Notes under the pieces: model-generated
The model's input: only the letters and a program-made list of their open reading frames with translations
What the model was told of the DNA's origin: nothing
Databases searched by the model: none
Made by a program: the position numbers and the translations under genes
Assembly (NCBI RefSeq): GCF_008364795.1
Contig: NZ_VTTM01000002.1
Coordinates: 1,022,590-1,086,589 of the forward strand
DNA: 64,000 nucleotides
Direction of reading: 5' to 3'
From: Azospirillum oryzae
GTDB lineage: Bacteria > Pseudomonadota > Alphaproteobacteria > Azospirillales > Azospirillaceae
In this document: piece by piece, positions 36,166-45,313 of the stretch
How positions within the stretch are numbered: the first letter of the stretch is position 1
Layout: each line of letters opens with the position of its first letter

Positions 36166-36807
36166 TCAGCCCCGATCGTCGGGATCGTACATCGTCGGTC
36201 CACCCTGTTGGTCATGGTGGGACGGCCCCTGCTCCCGGTGATGGTGAGTGCGGGCGATGAAGGGCGCCAGTTCCTGGAGTTCGATGAAGTTGTCGGCCTG
36301 ACGGCGCAGTTCGTCGGCGACCATCGGCGGCTGCGAGCGGACCGTGCTGACGACGCTGAAGCGCACGCCCTTGCGTTGTACCGCCTCAACCAGCCGGCGG
36401 AAGTCGCCGTCGCCGGAGAAGAGCAGGATGTGATCGACATGGTCGGCCATCTCCATCACGTCGATGGCCAACTCGATGTCCATGTTGCCCTTGATCTTGC
36501 GCCGCCCCGACGCGTCGGTGAATTCCTTGGTCGGCTTGGTGACCATGGTGTAGCCGTTGTAGTCGAGCCAGTCGACCAGCGGCCGAATCGGGGAGTATTC
36601 CTGATCCTCGACCAGCGCAGTGTAGTAGAAGGCACGGACCAGCCGGCCTTCTCCGGCGAACCCGTCACGCAACCTTTTGTAATCAATGTCGAAGCCCAAC
36701 GAACGCGCCGCGGCGTAGAGGTTGGCGCCATCTATGAACAGAGCGAGACGCTCTTCCTTGTAAAACAACTTGCTGACATCACGCGGCAAAGTCGAATTGC
36801 GGTCCAA
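36166..36807 (-). CDS. NYN domain (LabA/DUF88-type) protein
   Basis: 213 residues from a TTG start, supported by AAAGGA eight bases upstream. The NYN/PIN-like fold carries the acidic residues expected of a nuclease: ALFIDGANLYAAARSLG, KGNMDIELAIDVMEMA and ILLFSGDGDFRRLVEA. The C-terminus is His/Gln-rich. NYN proteins are thought to be RNases; LabA in cyanobacteria is linked to clock output. It is divergent from rpoZ. Confidence 0.88.
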   Translation of the reverse strand: MDRNSTLPRDVSKLFYKEERLALFIDGANLYAAARSLGFDIDYKRLRDGFAGEGRLVRAFYYTALVEDQEYSPIRPLVDWLDYNGYTMVTKPTKEFTDASGRRKIKGNMDIELAIDVMEMADHVDHILLFSGDGDFRRLVEAVQRKGVRFSVVSTVRSQPPMVADELRRQADNFIELQELAPFIARTHHHREQGPSHHDQQGGPTMYDPDDRG

Positions 36808-37009
36808 TGCCAGGATCCTTTCATTGCTGTTTGTGAAAAAATGGATGGATTACGCGGAAAGACCCGCGTTCCAATTTTGAAATCTAGTGTATTGGGCGCA
36901 AACATACAAGGGGGCAGCGGCCGCCGACTGTGCAGGAACACCGCGATGATGTATAAGGACACTTCCGGGACGTTACCCTGACGCAATGCAGCAACGCTGT
37001 CGTTCGCGC

Positions 37010-37038
37010 TTGCACCTATCGGGCCACATCCATATAGT
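37010..37038 (+). promoter_or_regulatory. promoter of rpoZ
   Basis: TTGCAC (37010-37015) and TATAGT (37033-37038) with a 17-base spacer, 35 bases before the rpoZ ATG. Confidence 0.7.
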
Positions 37039-37072
37039 CTAGAGCCTCCTTTGACTCCGGAGTTCGTCTGGC

Positions 37073-37507
37073 ATGGCCCGCGTTACCGTTGAAGATTGCG
37101 TCCTGAAGGTTCCGAACCGTTTCGAGCTGGTCATGATGGCCGCCCAGCGCGCCCGCGAGGTCGCGAGCGGCGCTCCGCTGTCGATCGACCGCGACAACGA
37201 CAAGAACCCGGTCGTGGCGCTCCGCGAGATCGCGGACGAGACGGTGTCGCTGGACTATCTGAAGAACGCCCTGATCAAGGGGCATCAGAAGCATGTCGAG
37301 CCGGACGAGCCGGAGGAAGAAATCGTCGAGCTGATGGCCGGCGAGAACGACTGGGCTGCCCGCGGCAACACCTCGCTGGGCGACGAAGACGGCATGAGCG
37401 AGAGCGACGGCGAGGAACTGGGCGAAGAGGACGACATCGCCGCGGACATGGATGCCGAGCCGGGCGCTGGTTTCGCCATGACCGAGGATCCCGACGGAGA
37501 CCTCTGA
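37073..37507 (+). CDS. rpoZ: RNA polymerase omega subunit
   Basis: 144 residues. Residues 1-70 are the omega core: [33 protein letters not shown] and [13 protein letters not shown]. Residues 75-144 are a strongly acidic tail (Asp/Glu-rich) not present in the 91-residue E. coli protein. Omega folds around the beta-prime C-terminus and carries a ppGpp site with it, which fits the rsh gene directly downstream. GGAG precedes the ATG. Confidence 0.95.
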   Translation: MARVTVEDCVLKVPNRFELVMMAAQRAREVASGAPLSIDRDNDKNPVVALREIADETVSLDYLKNALIKGHQKHVEPDEPEEEIVELMAGENDWAARGNTSLGDEDGMSESDGEELGEEDDIAADMDAEPGAGFAMTEDPDGDL

Positions 37508-37532
37508 TTCTGGACAACGACCGCAGAACACG

Positions 37533-37553
37533 GAGGGGGCTCGACGCCCCCTC
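37533..37553 (+). terminator. hairpin in the rpoZ-rsh spacer
   Basis: GAGGGGGC (37533-37540) pairs with GCCCCCTC (37546-37553) around TCGAC. No U-tract follows, so it may attenuate or stabilise rather than terminate. Confidence 0.4.
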
Positions 37554-37649
37554 GTCGAAGAATGGGGTGGGGAGCATCCGACTCCCTTTCGGTTCGTTCA
37601 GGACCACCACGCACACAATTGAGGCGCCGCGCGCGCCGGGTCGGGCCGC

Positions 37650-39809
37650 ATGATCCGGCAATACGAGCTTGTCGAGCGCGTCAAGGCGTATGATCCCTCG
37701 GCCGACGAGGATCTGCTCAACCGCGCCTATGTCTATTCGATGAAGGCGCACGGGTCGCAGACGCGCGCGTCGGGCGATCCCTACTTCCTCCATCCGCTGG
37801 AGGTCGCCGGTATCCTGACCCAGATGAAGCTGGACGCCGGCACCATCGCCACGGCACTGCTTCACGATACGGTCGAGGACACCGTCGCCACGCTCGAGGA
37901 CATCGAGCGGGTGTTCGGCAAGGAAATCGCCCGGCTGGTCGACGGCGTCACCAAGCTGTCACGGCTGGAACTGAACAGCGAGCAGGCCAAGCAGGCGGAG
38001 AATTTCCGCAAGCTGGTGCTGGCCATGTCGGAGGACATCCGTGTCCTGCTGGTGAAGCTGGCCGACCGGCTTCACAACATGCGCACGCTGTTCCACCTGA
38101 AAAAGCCGGAAAAGCGCCGCCGCATCGCCCGCGAAACCATCGAAATCTACTCGCCCTTGGCCGAACGCATCGGCATGCACAAGATCAAGGACGAGCTGGA
38201 CGATCTCGCCTTCGCCGAACTGAACCCCGACGCGCGCGACAGCATCCTGGCCCAGCTGGCCCGCCTGCGCAGCGAGGGCGAGAACCGCGTCCAGACCATC
38301 ATCACCGAGCTGCGCGAACTGCTGGCGGCCGAAGGGCTGCCCGACGTATCGGTGACCGGCCGCGAGAAGTCTGCATATTCGATCTGGCGGAAGCTGCAGC
38401 GCAAGAATGTCACTTTCGAACAGCTGTCCGACATCATGGCCTTCCGCATCACGGTCGGCACCGTCGGGGAATGCTATCAGGCTCTGGGCATCGTGCACGC
38501 CCATTATCCGGTCGTGCCGGGGCGCTTCAAGGACTACATCTCCACGCCCAAGCCCAACGGCTACCGCAGCCTGCACACCGGCGTGATCGGTCCCGGCCGC
38601 AACCGGATCGAGGTGCAGATCCGCACCCAGGACATGCATGAGATCGCCGAGCTGGGCGTCGCCGCCCACTGGGCCTACAAGCAGGATCACCAGCCGCGCC
38701 CGACCGGCGGCGAATACCGCTGGCTGCGCGAGCTGCTGGACATTCTGGAGCATGCCCAGAAGCCGGAAGAATTCCTGGAACACACCAAGCTGGAGCTGTT
38801 CCAGGATCAGGTCTTCTGCTTCACCCCGAAGGGCGACCTGATCGCGCTGCCGCGCGGCGCTACGCCGGTCGACTTCGCCTATGCCGTCCACTCGCAGGTC
38901 GGCGACCATTGCGTCGGCGCCAAGATCAACGGCCGCATGCTGCCGCTGCGCACCCAGTTGCAGAACGGCGATCAGGTCGACATCGTCACCTCCAAAGCGC
39001 AGACGCCGGTCCCGGGCTGGGAACGCTTCGTCGTCACCGGCAAGGCGCGCGCCCGCATCCGCAAGTTCCTGCGCACCCAGCAGCGCGCCCAGTACATGGA
39101 ACTGGGCCGCGGCATGCTGATGCGGCAGTTCAAGTCGGAAGGCTACGAGTTCACCGAAAAGGCTCTGGAAAACGCGGCCAAGATCTTCCAGCAGCCGACG
39201 GTCGACGATCTGATGGCCGGCGTCGGCTCCGGCCTGCATTCGGTGCGCGAGGTCTTCCACGCCGTCTTCCCCGGCCACAAGGCGCAGGCCGCCCCCGCCC
39301 TCCGCGAGACGGAGGAGAGCGCGCCGAAGCCGAAGGCGAAGAACCGCAAGGAATCGGCACTGCCGATCCGCGGCCTGATCCCGGGCATGGCCGTGCATTA
39401 TGCCCGCTGCTGCCACCCGCTGCCCGGCGACCGCATCGTCGGCATCGTCACCACCGGCAAGGGCGTGACGATCCACACCATCGACTGCGAGACACTGGAA
39501 AGCTTCCACGAATCGCCGGAACGCTGGATCGACGTGTCGTGGGAGACCGGCCCGGATTCGCCGGAGGAGCATGTCGGCCGCATCAGCGTCGTCATCGCCA
39601 ATGAACAAGGCTCGCTCGGCACGCTGTTCACGGTGATCGGCAAGAACCAGGGCAACGTCATCCATCAGAAGATCACGAACCGCAGCACCGACTATTTCGA
39701 GCTGCTGATCGACATCGACGTGAAGGATGCCAAGCACCTGACCAACATCATGGCCGCCCTGCGCGCCACCCCGGCCATCCATTCGGTGGAGCGGGCGCGG
39801 GGGCGCTGA
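37650..39809 (+). CDS. rsh: bifunctional (p)ppGpp synthetase/hydrolase (Rsh/SpoT-like)
   Basis: 719 residues with all four domains: HD hydrolase with HGSQTRASGDPYFLHPLEVA and LLHDTVEDT (about 30-190); synthetase with VTGREKSAYSIWRKLQRKNV and DIMAFRITVG (about 235-350); TGS from about 390 (FTPKGDLIALPRGATPVDFA); and a C-terminal ACT domain. Both catalytic sites look intact, as is usual for the single alphaproteobacterial Rsh. It controls the stringent response. Confidence 0.95.
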   Translation: MIRQYELVERVKAYDPSADEDLLNRAYVYSMKAHGSQTRASGDPYFLHPLEVAGILTQMKLDAGTIATALLHDTVEDTVATLEDIERVFGKEIARLVDGVTKLSRLELNSEQAKQAENFRKLVLAMSEDIRVLLVKLADRLHNMRTLFHLKKPEKRRRIARETIEIYSPLAERIGMHKIKDELDDLAFAELNPDARDSILAQLARLRSEGENRVQTIITELRELLAAEGLPDVSVTGREKSAYSIWRKLQRKNVTFEQLSDIMAFRITVGTVGECYQALGIVHAHYPVVPGRFKDYISTPKPNGYRSLHTGVIGPGRNRIEVQIRTQDMHEIAELGVAAHWAYKQDHQPRPTGGEYRWLRELLDILEHAQKPEEFLEHTKLELFQDQVFCFTPKGDLIALPRGATPVDFAYAVHSQVGDHCVGAKINGRMLPLRTQLQNGDQVDIVTSKAQTPVPGWERFVVTGKARARIRKFLRTQQRAQYMELGRGMLMRQFKSEGYEFTEKALENAAKIFQQPTVDDLMAGVGSGLHSVREVFHAVFPGHKAQAAPALRETEESAPKPKAKNRKESALPIRGLIPGMAVHYARCCHPLPGDRIVGIVTTGKGVTIHTIDCETLESFHESPERWIDVSWETGPDSPEEHVGRISVVIANEQGSLGTLFTVIGKNQGNVIHQKITNRSTDYFELLIDIDVKDAKHLTNIMAALRATPAIHSVERARGR

Positions 39810-39868
39810 GATCTCCATCATTCGACGGTAAATTCCCTGTCATCCGCGGGTAAATCGGTCGGTTCGGC

Positions 39869-39897
39869 GTGACGGAACGCCGGAGCACCGCTATATA
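39869..39897 (+). promoter_or_regulatory. possible promoter of the pdxJ-acpS-lepB-rnc-era operon
   Basis: GTGACG (39869-39874) and TATATA (39892-39897) with a 17-base spacer, about 50 bases before pdxJ. The -35 is weak. Confidence 0.45.
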
Positions 39898-39950
39898 GAC
39901 GGAATCGCCCCCGCCCGTTCCGGCGGGCGGCGACGCTTTGGAGTCCGTGC

Positions 39951-40703
39951 ATGTCCCGTTTCCTGCGCCTCGGCGTGAACATCGACCATGTGGCGACCGT
40001 CCGCAACGCACGCGGCGGGGCGCATCCCGACCCCGTGCGCGCGGCGAGGCTGGCCATCGAGGCCGGTGCCGACGGGATCACCGCGCATCTGCGCGAGGAC
40101 CGGCGCCACATCGTCGATCGCGACATCGAGCGGCTGATGGCCGCAATCGACCGTCCGCTGAACTTCGAAATGGCCGCCACCGACGAGATGCTGTCCATCG
40201 CGTTGCGCCACAAGCCGCACGCCGCCTGCCTCGTGCCGGAAAAGCGCACCGAAGTGACGACCGAGGGCGGATTGGACGTGATCGGCCAGTACGACCAGTT
40301 GGTGCAACGGGTCGGGGACCTCGGCGCCGCCGGCATCCGCGTCTCGCTGTTCATCGATCCGGAACCGGCGCAGCTCGACGCCGCCAAGCGGCTTGGCGCC
40401 CCGGTGGTGGAACTGCACACCGGCGCCTATTGCGATGCCCATGACCCGGCAGCGCGCGAGGCGGAGCTGGCGCGCATCGTCCGCGCCGCCGCCCATGCCG
40501 AGGCGATCGGTCTGGAATGCCATGCCGGCCACGGCTTGAGCTACGACACCGTCGGCCCGGTGGCGGCGATCCAGACCATCGTCGAACTGAACATCGGCCA
40601 TTTCCTGATCGGGGAGGCCATCTTCGTCGGGCTGACCAACTCAATCGCCCGCATGCGCAAGGCCATGGACACGGCGCGGAACGCGACGGCGCCGGCCTCA
40701 TGA
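39951..40703 (+). CDS. pdxJ: pyridoxine 5'-phosphate synthase
   Basis: 250 residues. [47 protein letters not shown] and the phosphate-binding C-terminus [16 protein letters not shown] identify PdxJ. It condenses deoxyxylulose 5-phosphate with 3-amino-1-hydroxyacetone phosphate, the step after PdxA. The stop overlaps acpS by four bases. Confidence 0.96.
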   Translation: MSRFLRLGVNIDHVATVRNARGGAHPDPVRAARLAIEAGADGITAHLREDRRHIVDRDIERLMAAIDRPLNFEMAATDEMLSIALRHKPHAACLVPEKRTEVTTEGGLDVIGQYDQLVQRVGDLGAAGIRVSLFIDPEPAQLDAAKRLGAPVVELHTGAYCDAHDPAAREAELARIVRAAAHAEAIGLECHAGHGLSYDTVGPVAAIQTIVELNIGHFLIGEAIFVGLTNSIARMRKAMDTARNATAPAS

Positions 40704-41200
40704 TGATGTCCGGCACAATCCTCGGCATCGGCAACGACCTGATCGATATCCGGCGGGTCGAGAAGTCGCTGGAGCGTTTCGGCAAGCGCTTCATCGACCG
40801 CATCTTCACCGATATCGAGCAGGCCAAGTCCGAACGCCGCGCCGGCTCCGCCGCGAAGAACAACGCCCGCGCCTCGACCTATGCCAAGCGCTTCGCCGCC
40901 AAGGAGGCGTGCTCCAAGGCGCTCGGCACCGGGTTCCGCGACGGGGTGTTCTGGCGCGACATGGGGGTGGTCAACCTGCCGTCCGGCCAGCCGACCATGC
41001 GCCTGACCGGCGGGGCACTGGCGCGGCTGGAGGCGATCACGCCGCCGGGCATGCGCGCCCGCATCCATGTGACGCTGACCGACGAATACCCGATGGCCGA
41101 GGCCTTCGTCGTCATCAGCGCCGAACCGATCGAGTCCACTCCCACCGAATCCGCCCCCAGCGTGTCCGCAATGCCCACCAAGACGGCGAACCCAGAATGA
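40700..41200 (+). CDS. acpS: holo-[acyl-carrier-protein] synthase
   Basis: 166 residues. [20 protein letters not shown] holds the Mg-binding Asp; [18 protein letters not shown] holds the second signature Glu and Lys. It transfers phosphopantetheine from CoA to ACP. Three consecutive ATG codons (40700, 40703, 40706) can start it; the first overlaps the pdxJ stop. The last 30 residues, rich in Ser, Thr and Pro, extend beyond the usual 125-135 residues. Confidence 0.93.
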   Translation: MMMSGTILGIGNDLIDIRRVEKSLERFGKRFIDRIFTDIEQAKSERRAGSAAKNNARASTYAKRFAAKEACSKALGTGFRDGVFWRDMGVVNLPSGQPTMRLTGGALARLEAITPPGMRARIHVTLTDEYPMAEAFVVISAEPIESTPTESAPSVSAMPTKTANPE

Positions 41201-41964
41201 CCTTTCAGAAAGAAACGGCGACCAGCGCCAAAACCAAGGAATCCGGGTTCGCCGAAACCGTCAAGACGGTGATCTTCGCCGTGCTGATCGCCTTCGGTGT
41301 TCGGACGTTCGCTTTCGAGCCGTTCAACATCCCGTCCGGGTCGATGATCCCGACCCTGCTGATCGGCGACTATCTGTTCGTGTCGAAATACAGCTATGGC
41401 TACAGCAAATACACGGTCGGCTTCGGCCTGCCGGTGTTCGAGGGCCGCATCTTCGGCTCCATGCCCGAACGTGGCGACGTGGCGGTGTTCAAGCTGCCGC
41501 GCGACAACAAGACCGACTACATCAAGCGGGTGATCGGGCTGCCGGGCGATACCATCCAGATGATCGGCGGCATTCTGCACATCAACGGCCAGCCGGTGAA
41601 GCGCGAGCGGATCGAGGACTATGTCACCACCGATCCGCTGGGCCGCAGCATTCGCACCGCGCAGTTCATCGAGACGCTGCCGAACGGCCGCACCCACCGC
41701 ATCATCGAGGAGTCGGACAACGGTCCGCTCGACAACACCCCGGTGTTCAAGGTGCCGGCCGGCCATCTGTTCATGATGGGCGACAACCGCGACAATTCGC
41801 TGGACAGCCGCGTGCCGTCGCAGGTTGGCTTCGTTCCCATCGAAAACATGGTCGGCCGCGCCGAATTCCTGTTCTTCTCGCTCGACGAGGGCACGCGCTT
41901 CTACGAGATCTGGCGCTGGCCGGTCGATCTGCGCTTCAGCCGCCTGTTCAACGGAGTCCGGTAA
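41197..41964 (+). CDS. lepB: signal peptidase I
   Basis: 255 residues. One membrane segment at about 22-40, catalytic S49 in [20 protein letters not shown], catalytic K110 in [12 protein letters not shown], and the [11 protein letters not shown] box near the C-terminus. It removes signal peptides at the periplasmic face. The ATG overlaps the acpS stop (ATGA), so the genes are coupled. Confidence 0.95.
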   Translation: MTFQKETATSAKTKESGFAETVKTVIFAVLIAFGVRTFAFEPFNIPSGSMIPTLLIGDYLFVSKYSYGYSKYTVGFGLPVFEGRIFGSMPERGDVAVFKLPRDNKTDYIKRVIGLPGDTIQMIGGILHINGQPVKRERIEDYVTTDPLGRSIRTAQFIETLPNGRTHRIIEESDNGPLDNTPVFKVPAGHLFMMGDNRDNSLDSRVPSQVGFVPIENMVGRAEFLFFSLDEGTRFYEIWRWPVDLRFSRLFNGVR

Positions 41965-42750
41965 GTGTCCATCGTCACCAAGGCGCCTGCCGACGCGGGC
42001 GCCGGCTCCGAACCCGAGGCCGATGGTGCCGTCCAATCAGCGGATGTCGCCGGCCTCGCGCATGCTCTGGGCTACGAGTTCTCCAATCCGTCGCTCCTGC
42101 GCGACGCCGTCACCCACCCGAGCCTGATGGGGCTGGAACGGGCAGGCCGCAAGTCGCACAAGGGGCCGGGCATCGCCTATGAGCGGCTGGAGTTCCTGGG
42201 CGACCGCGTCGTCGGGCTGGTGGTCGCGCAATGGCTGCTGGAGCGCTACCCGAACGAGCGCGAAGGGGCTCTGGCCAAGCGGCATGCCGCGCTGGTTCGC
42301 CGGGAATCGCTGGGCCGCGTCGCCGACGCCATCGGGCTGGGGGCCTACCTGCGCCTGTCGCCGGCGGAAGCGCAAAGCGGCGGACGCGAGAACCGCACCA
42401 TCCTGGGCGATGCCTGCGAGGCGGTGCTGGGCGCCATGTATCTCGACGGCGGGCTGGAGCCGGTGACACGCTTCGTCCGCGAGGCGCTCGCCAGCGAGAT
42501 CGACAAGGCGACGCCGCCGCCGCTGGACAGCAAGACGACGCTGCAGGAATGGGCGCAGGGGCGCGGTAAGCCGCTGCCCCGCTATGAACTGATCGAACGC
42601 AGCGGCCCGGCGCACGAGCCGCTGTTCGTGGTTGCGGTGCATGTCGCGGGGATGGAACCGGTCAGCGGATCCGGCTCGTCGAAGCGCGTCGCAGAAAAGA
42701 AGGCGGCCAGCGCATTGCTGCGCCAGGTGGGAGTACAGGTCGATGACTGA
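41965..42750 (+). CDS. rnc: ribonuclease III
   Basis: 261 residues from a GTG directly after the lepB stop, with GGAG eight bases upstream. The first 28 residues are a polar Ala/Glu extension. The RNase III signature ERLEFLGDRVVGLVVAQWLL is followed by the second acidic cluster GDACEAVLGAMYLDGG; the double-stranded RNA-binding domain occupies the last 75 residues. It processes rRNA precursors and degrades duplex RNA. Confidence 0.96.
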   Translation: MSIVTKAPADAGAGSEPEADGAVQSADVAGLAHALGYEFSNPSLLRDAVTHPSLMGLERAGRKSHKGPGIAYERLEFLGDRVVGLVVAQWLLERYPNEREGALAKRHAALVRRESLGRVADAIGLGAYLRLSPAEAQSGGRENRTILGDACEAVLGAMYLDGGLEPVTRFVREALASEIDKATPPPLDSKTTLQEWAQGRGKPLPRYELIERSGPAHEPLFVVAVHVAGMEPVSGSGSSKRVAEKKAASALLRQVGVQVDD

Positions 42751-43927
42751 CGGTCGCGACGACATCGACAAGATGCAGAACAAGACGCCCGGTTCCGAAG
42801 CTGCGGAGCCGACCCCTGAGTCCATTGTGCCGGAGTCGGTGACGGACGACGAAGCGCTCGACCATGAGGATGGCGGCGACATCGGGGCCAAGGACGCCGA
42901 CGAGGGCGCTGAAGAGGGCGACTTCGACGACGAAGATGGCGAATACGAGGACGGTGAGTACGAGGATGATGAGGATGCCCCGCGCGGGCAGCCCATCTCC
43001 GTCCTGCCGCCGCTGCCGACGATGCCGGAGCATCCGAGCTGCGGCTTCATCGCCCTGGTCGGCGCGCCCAATGCCGGCAAGTCGACGCTGCTGAACGCGA
43101 TGATCGGCAGCAAGGTGTCGATCGTCAGCCCGAAGGTGCAGACCACCCGCACCCGCGTGCTGGGCATCACCATCCAGGGCGACGCCCAGATGATCTTCGT
43201 CGACACCCCCGGCATCTTCAAACCGAAGCGCCGGTTGGACCGCGCCATGGTGGCGGCGGCCTGGCAGGGGGCGGAGGACGCCGACGTGATCGGCGTGCTG
43301 TACGACGTGTCGCGCCGCTCGATCGACGAGGACACCCGCAGCATCGTCGCCCGGCTGAAGGAGCAGGGGCGCGAGGCGATCCTGATCCTGAACAAGATCG
43401 ATCTGGTCAAGCGCGACGTCCTGCTGGGCATCGCCGACGCCTTCCAGCAGGAGGGCATCTTCTCCGACATCTTCATGGTGTCGGCCTTCACCGAGGACGG
43501 CGTCGCCGACCTGAAGCAGTTTCTGGCGAACCGGTTGCCGGAAGGGCCTTGGCATTTCCCGGAGGACCAGATCTCCGACATGCCGATGCGCCTGCTGGCG
43601 GCGGAGATCACCCGAGAGAAGCTGTTCCTGCAGCTTCACCAGGAACTTCCCTATTCCGCCACGGTCGAGACCGAGGTGTGGGAAGAGTTCGACGACGGAT
43701 CGGTGAAGATCTCGCAGGTCATCTTCGTGCAGCGCGAAAGCCAGAAGGCCATCGTGCTGGGCAAGGGCGGCCAGCGGATCAAGGCGTTGGGTTCCGCCGC
43801 GCGATCCGAGTTGACGTCGATGCTGGAGCGCCGCGTCCACCTGATCCTGTTCGTGAAGGTGCGCGAGGGGTGGGTCGACGATCCGGAACGCTATTCGGCC
43901 TGGGGGCTGGATTTCGGGGCGTCCTGA
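42743..43927 (+). CDS. era: GTPase Era with long acidic N-terminal extension
   Basis: 394 residues from an ATG that overlaps rnc by eight bases. The Era core begins near residue 100: G1 GAPNAGKST at 107-115, TTRTR switch, DTPGIF, NKID, and a C-terminal KH domain with VLGKGGQRIKALGSAAR. Residues 35-79 are more than half Asp/Glu and include a tandem GEYEDGEYED. E. coli Era is 301 residues, so the extension is about 93. An internal ATG at 43022 (M94) would give a standard-length protein; which start is used cannot be told. Era matures the 30S subunit. Confidence 0.93.
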   Translation: MTDGRDDIDKMQNKTPGSEAAEPTPESIVPESVTDDEALDHEDGGDIGAKDADEGAEEGDFDDEDGEYEDGEYEDDEDAPRGQPISVLPPLPTMPEHPSCGFIALVGAPNAGKSTLLNAMIGSKVSIVSPKVQTTRTRVLGITIQGDAQMIFVDTPGIFKPKRRLDRAMVAAAWQGAEDADVIGVLYDVSRRSIDEDTRSIVARLKEQGREAILILNKIDLVKRDVLLGIADAFQQEGIFSDIFMVSAFTEDGVADLKQFLANRLPEGPWHFPEDQISDMPMRLLAAEITREKLFLQLHQELPYSATVETEVWEEFDDGSVKISQVIFVQRESQKAIVLGKGGQRIKALGSAARSELTSMLERRVHLILFVKVREGWVDDPERYSAWGLDFGAS

Positions 43928-43932
43928 ACGAC

Positions 43933-43964
43933 AAAGGCCCTCTCCCGCGGGAGAGGGCCTTTTT
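43933..43964 (+). terminator. rho-independent terminator of the pdxJ-era operon
   Basis: AAAGGCCCTCTCCC and its complement form a long perfect GC stem around a CGCG turn, followed by TTTTT and AATT. Confidence 0.9.
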
Positions 43965-44046
43965 AATTCCGGGGCCGAAGCTTTATGTTGACGATCGGAT
44001 TCACGCTTCAAAACGATTCCGATTTTACGCGATCCGATCTAAAGCC

Positions 44047-44352
44047 TCAGGCGGCCATAAGGCGCAGATGGCCGTCGAAGTCGTCCAGTGCGCGCATCAG
44101 ATCCATCATCGCCTGATCCGCTTGGGCACGGGCGAAGGGCCAGGCGTCGTCATCGGCCATATGAGCGGCCTCGATGCGGGCGGTGGCGCGATTGTTCAGT
44201 CCGCGAAGGCGGTCGAGCGTGCGCTCCCACGTCTCCCGCCGGTCGCTGTCCGCGCGCTCCACCATCGATCGCAGGGTTTCCATGCGGTCGGTGGCGCGCA
44301 GCACAAGCTCACGGCTCAGCGTGTCGAAGGCTTGCCGGTTGCGGCGGCTCAT
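44047..44352 (-). CDS. small helical hypothetical protein
   Basis: 101 residues, start fixed at 44352 by a perfect AAAGGAGG seven bases upstream. The sequence is Arg-, Ala- and Asp-rich, with no membrane segment and a predicted long helical pattern (LVLRATDRMETLRSMVERAD, ARIEAAHMADDDAWPFARAQ). I do not recognise a family. It stands alone, convergent with era. Confidence 0.65.
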   Translation of the reverse strand: MSRRNRQAFDTLSRELVLRATDRMETLRSMVERADSDRRETWERTLDRLRGLNNRATARIEAAHMADDDAWPFARAQADQAMMDLMRALDDFDGHLRLMAA

Positions 44353-44824
44353 GAGATGTCCTCCTTTGATCCTCAACCGATTTTGACCTCTCGGCCGGCT
44401 GGCAGGTTAGCCCCGCGCCGACACTGCGCAAACGCACCGGAAGCGCAGTCGTCACAGCCCCTTTGGGAGAAGCCGTAACGATTTTGCAATGCGATTTAGC
44501 AGTTGCGGGATATCCGTCCGAATCCAAATCCCGCCGGGTTGCCCAGGCCTGAAAAGGACAAGGCAAACCCGGTGGCCGAGGAAGTCTTCCTGGTTGGATT
44601 GCGTTTCCTCCTGGGCCGGTTTCATCCGGCCCGTTGGCGCTTTTATACGCCGCCTTTTTGACGACGTTCTTTTGTTTTGGTGACGCTTTTGTGCCGGATT
44701 GGCAAGGCAGGGTCAATCCGCCCAAAAATCATAGACAGCGCGCAATCTGTCGCAGCCTAAAGGCGAGGTTGTAACCCTGGAATCGGGCGGAAAGTCGGAA
44801 GTGGTAGAGCGTTCGTGTGCGTGC
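44353..44824. other. 472-bp gene-free region with hairpins and T-rich stretches
   Basis: No coding sequence supported. Structures: a 13-base palindrome AGGAAGTCTTCCT (44579-44591), a stem GGGCCGG-TTTCAT-CCGGCCC (44613-44632), then GGCG/CGCC around a T-rich loop followed by CTTTTTG near 44660 and further T-runs. It could hold a small RNA with its terminator. Confidence 0.4.
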
Positions 44825-45106
44825 TCACTCGGCCGCGACGGCGTAGGCGGGAATGGCTTCGAGATTGGCCGGTTCCGGCATCGCCGTGCCGCAGCAGGGG
44901 GCGGTCGCGGGCGTCGCGGCGATGGCCGCCTGTTGGGCCATGGCGGCGCGATGCTCGCTGGCCATGCTGCGCATGGTGGGCACGCATTTGCCGCATTGGA
45001 CCTGGCAATTGTGATGGCGGAACACCGAGGCAGGGGTCGTCGCGCCCTGGTCGAGCGCGGCCTTGACCTTCTTGTCGTTCAGCGCGTGGCAGATGCAGAC
45101 GTACAT
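44825..45106 (-). CDS. bfd: bacterioferritin-associated ferredoxin-like (2Fe-2S) protein
   Basis: 93 residues. MYVCICHALNDKKV with C4 and C6, and NCQVQCGKC with C38 and C41 (C34 is extra), reproduce the Bfd 2Fe-2S ligand set. The C-terminal 35 residues are an Ala/Pro-rich tail with another CC pair, longer than E. coli Bfd (64). Bfd reduces ferric iron stored in bacterioferritin. The start at 45106 has GAGGG upstream. The promoter overlaps a Fur-like site, which fits induction by low iron. No bfr gene is adjacent. Confidence 0.9.
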   Translation of the reverse strand: MYVCICHALNDKKVKAALDQGATTPASVFRHHNCQVQCGKCVPTMRSMASEHRAAMAQQAAIAATPATAPCCGTAMPEPANLEAIPAYAVAAE

Positions 45107-45149
45107 TGGCCCTCGGCGACGGTCGGTGTGGCAAGAACTCCGAACCCAG

Positions 45150-45178
45150 CAATAGCTGAGACTGAGAATCGTTGTCAA
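45150..45178 (-). promoter_or_regulatory. bfd promoter with overlapping Fur-like box
   Basis: On the minus strand TTGACA (45178-45173) and CTATTG (45155-45150) have a 17-base spacer. The plus-strand sequence GAGACTGAGAATCGTTGTC at 45158-45176 matches the classical 19-base Fur box at 14 positions and covers the promoter spacer. Confidence 0.5.
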
Positions 45179-45313
45179 TGCCGCTATTGCGAACCAATCG
45201 CATATAAGAGCTTTCGCGACGCTTTGTCACAACCTCCTTCGCGTCAGTTCGAAAGGGGGGATCCCGCATCCTTGCGCTTGCATTCGGCGGCCGGCGGCGG
45301 TAGCCCGTGGGGC

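Noticed and set aside
37959-39821. 620-codon minus-strand open frame opposite rsh
   Set aside because: Shadow of the conserved rsh gene.
43993-44039. Inverted repeat GATCGGAT / ATCCGATC after era
   Set aside because: Arms are 31 bases apart with no further pairing, and the strong era terminator directly before it explains the 3' end.
44500-44560. tRNA-like 3' half (GTCCGAATCCAAATC)
   Set aside because: No matching acceptor or anticodon arm could be drawn around it on either strand.
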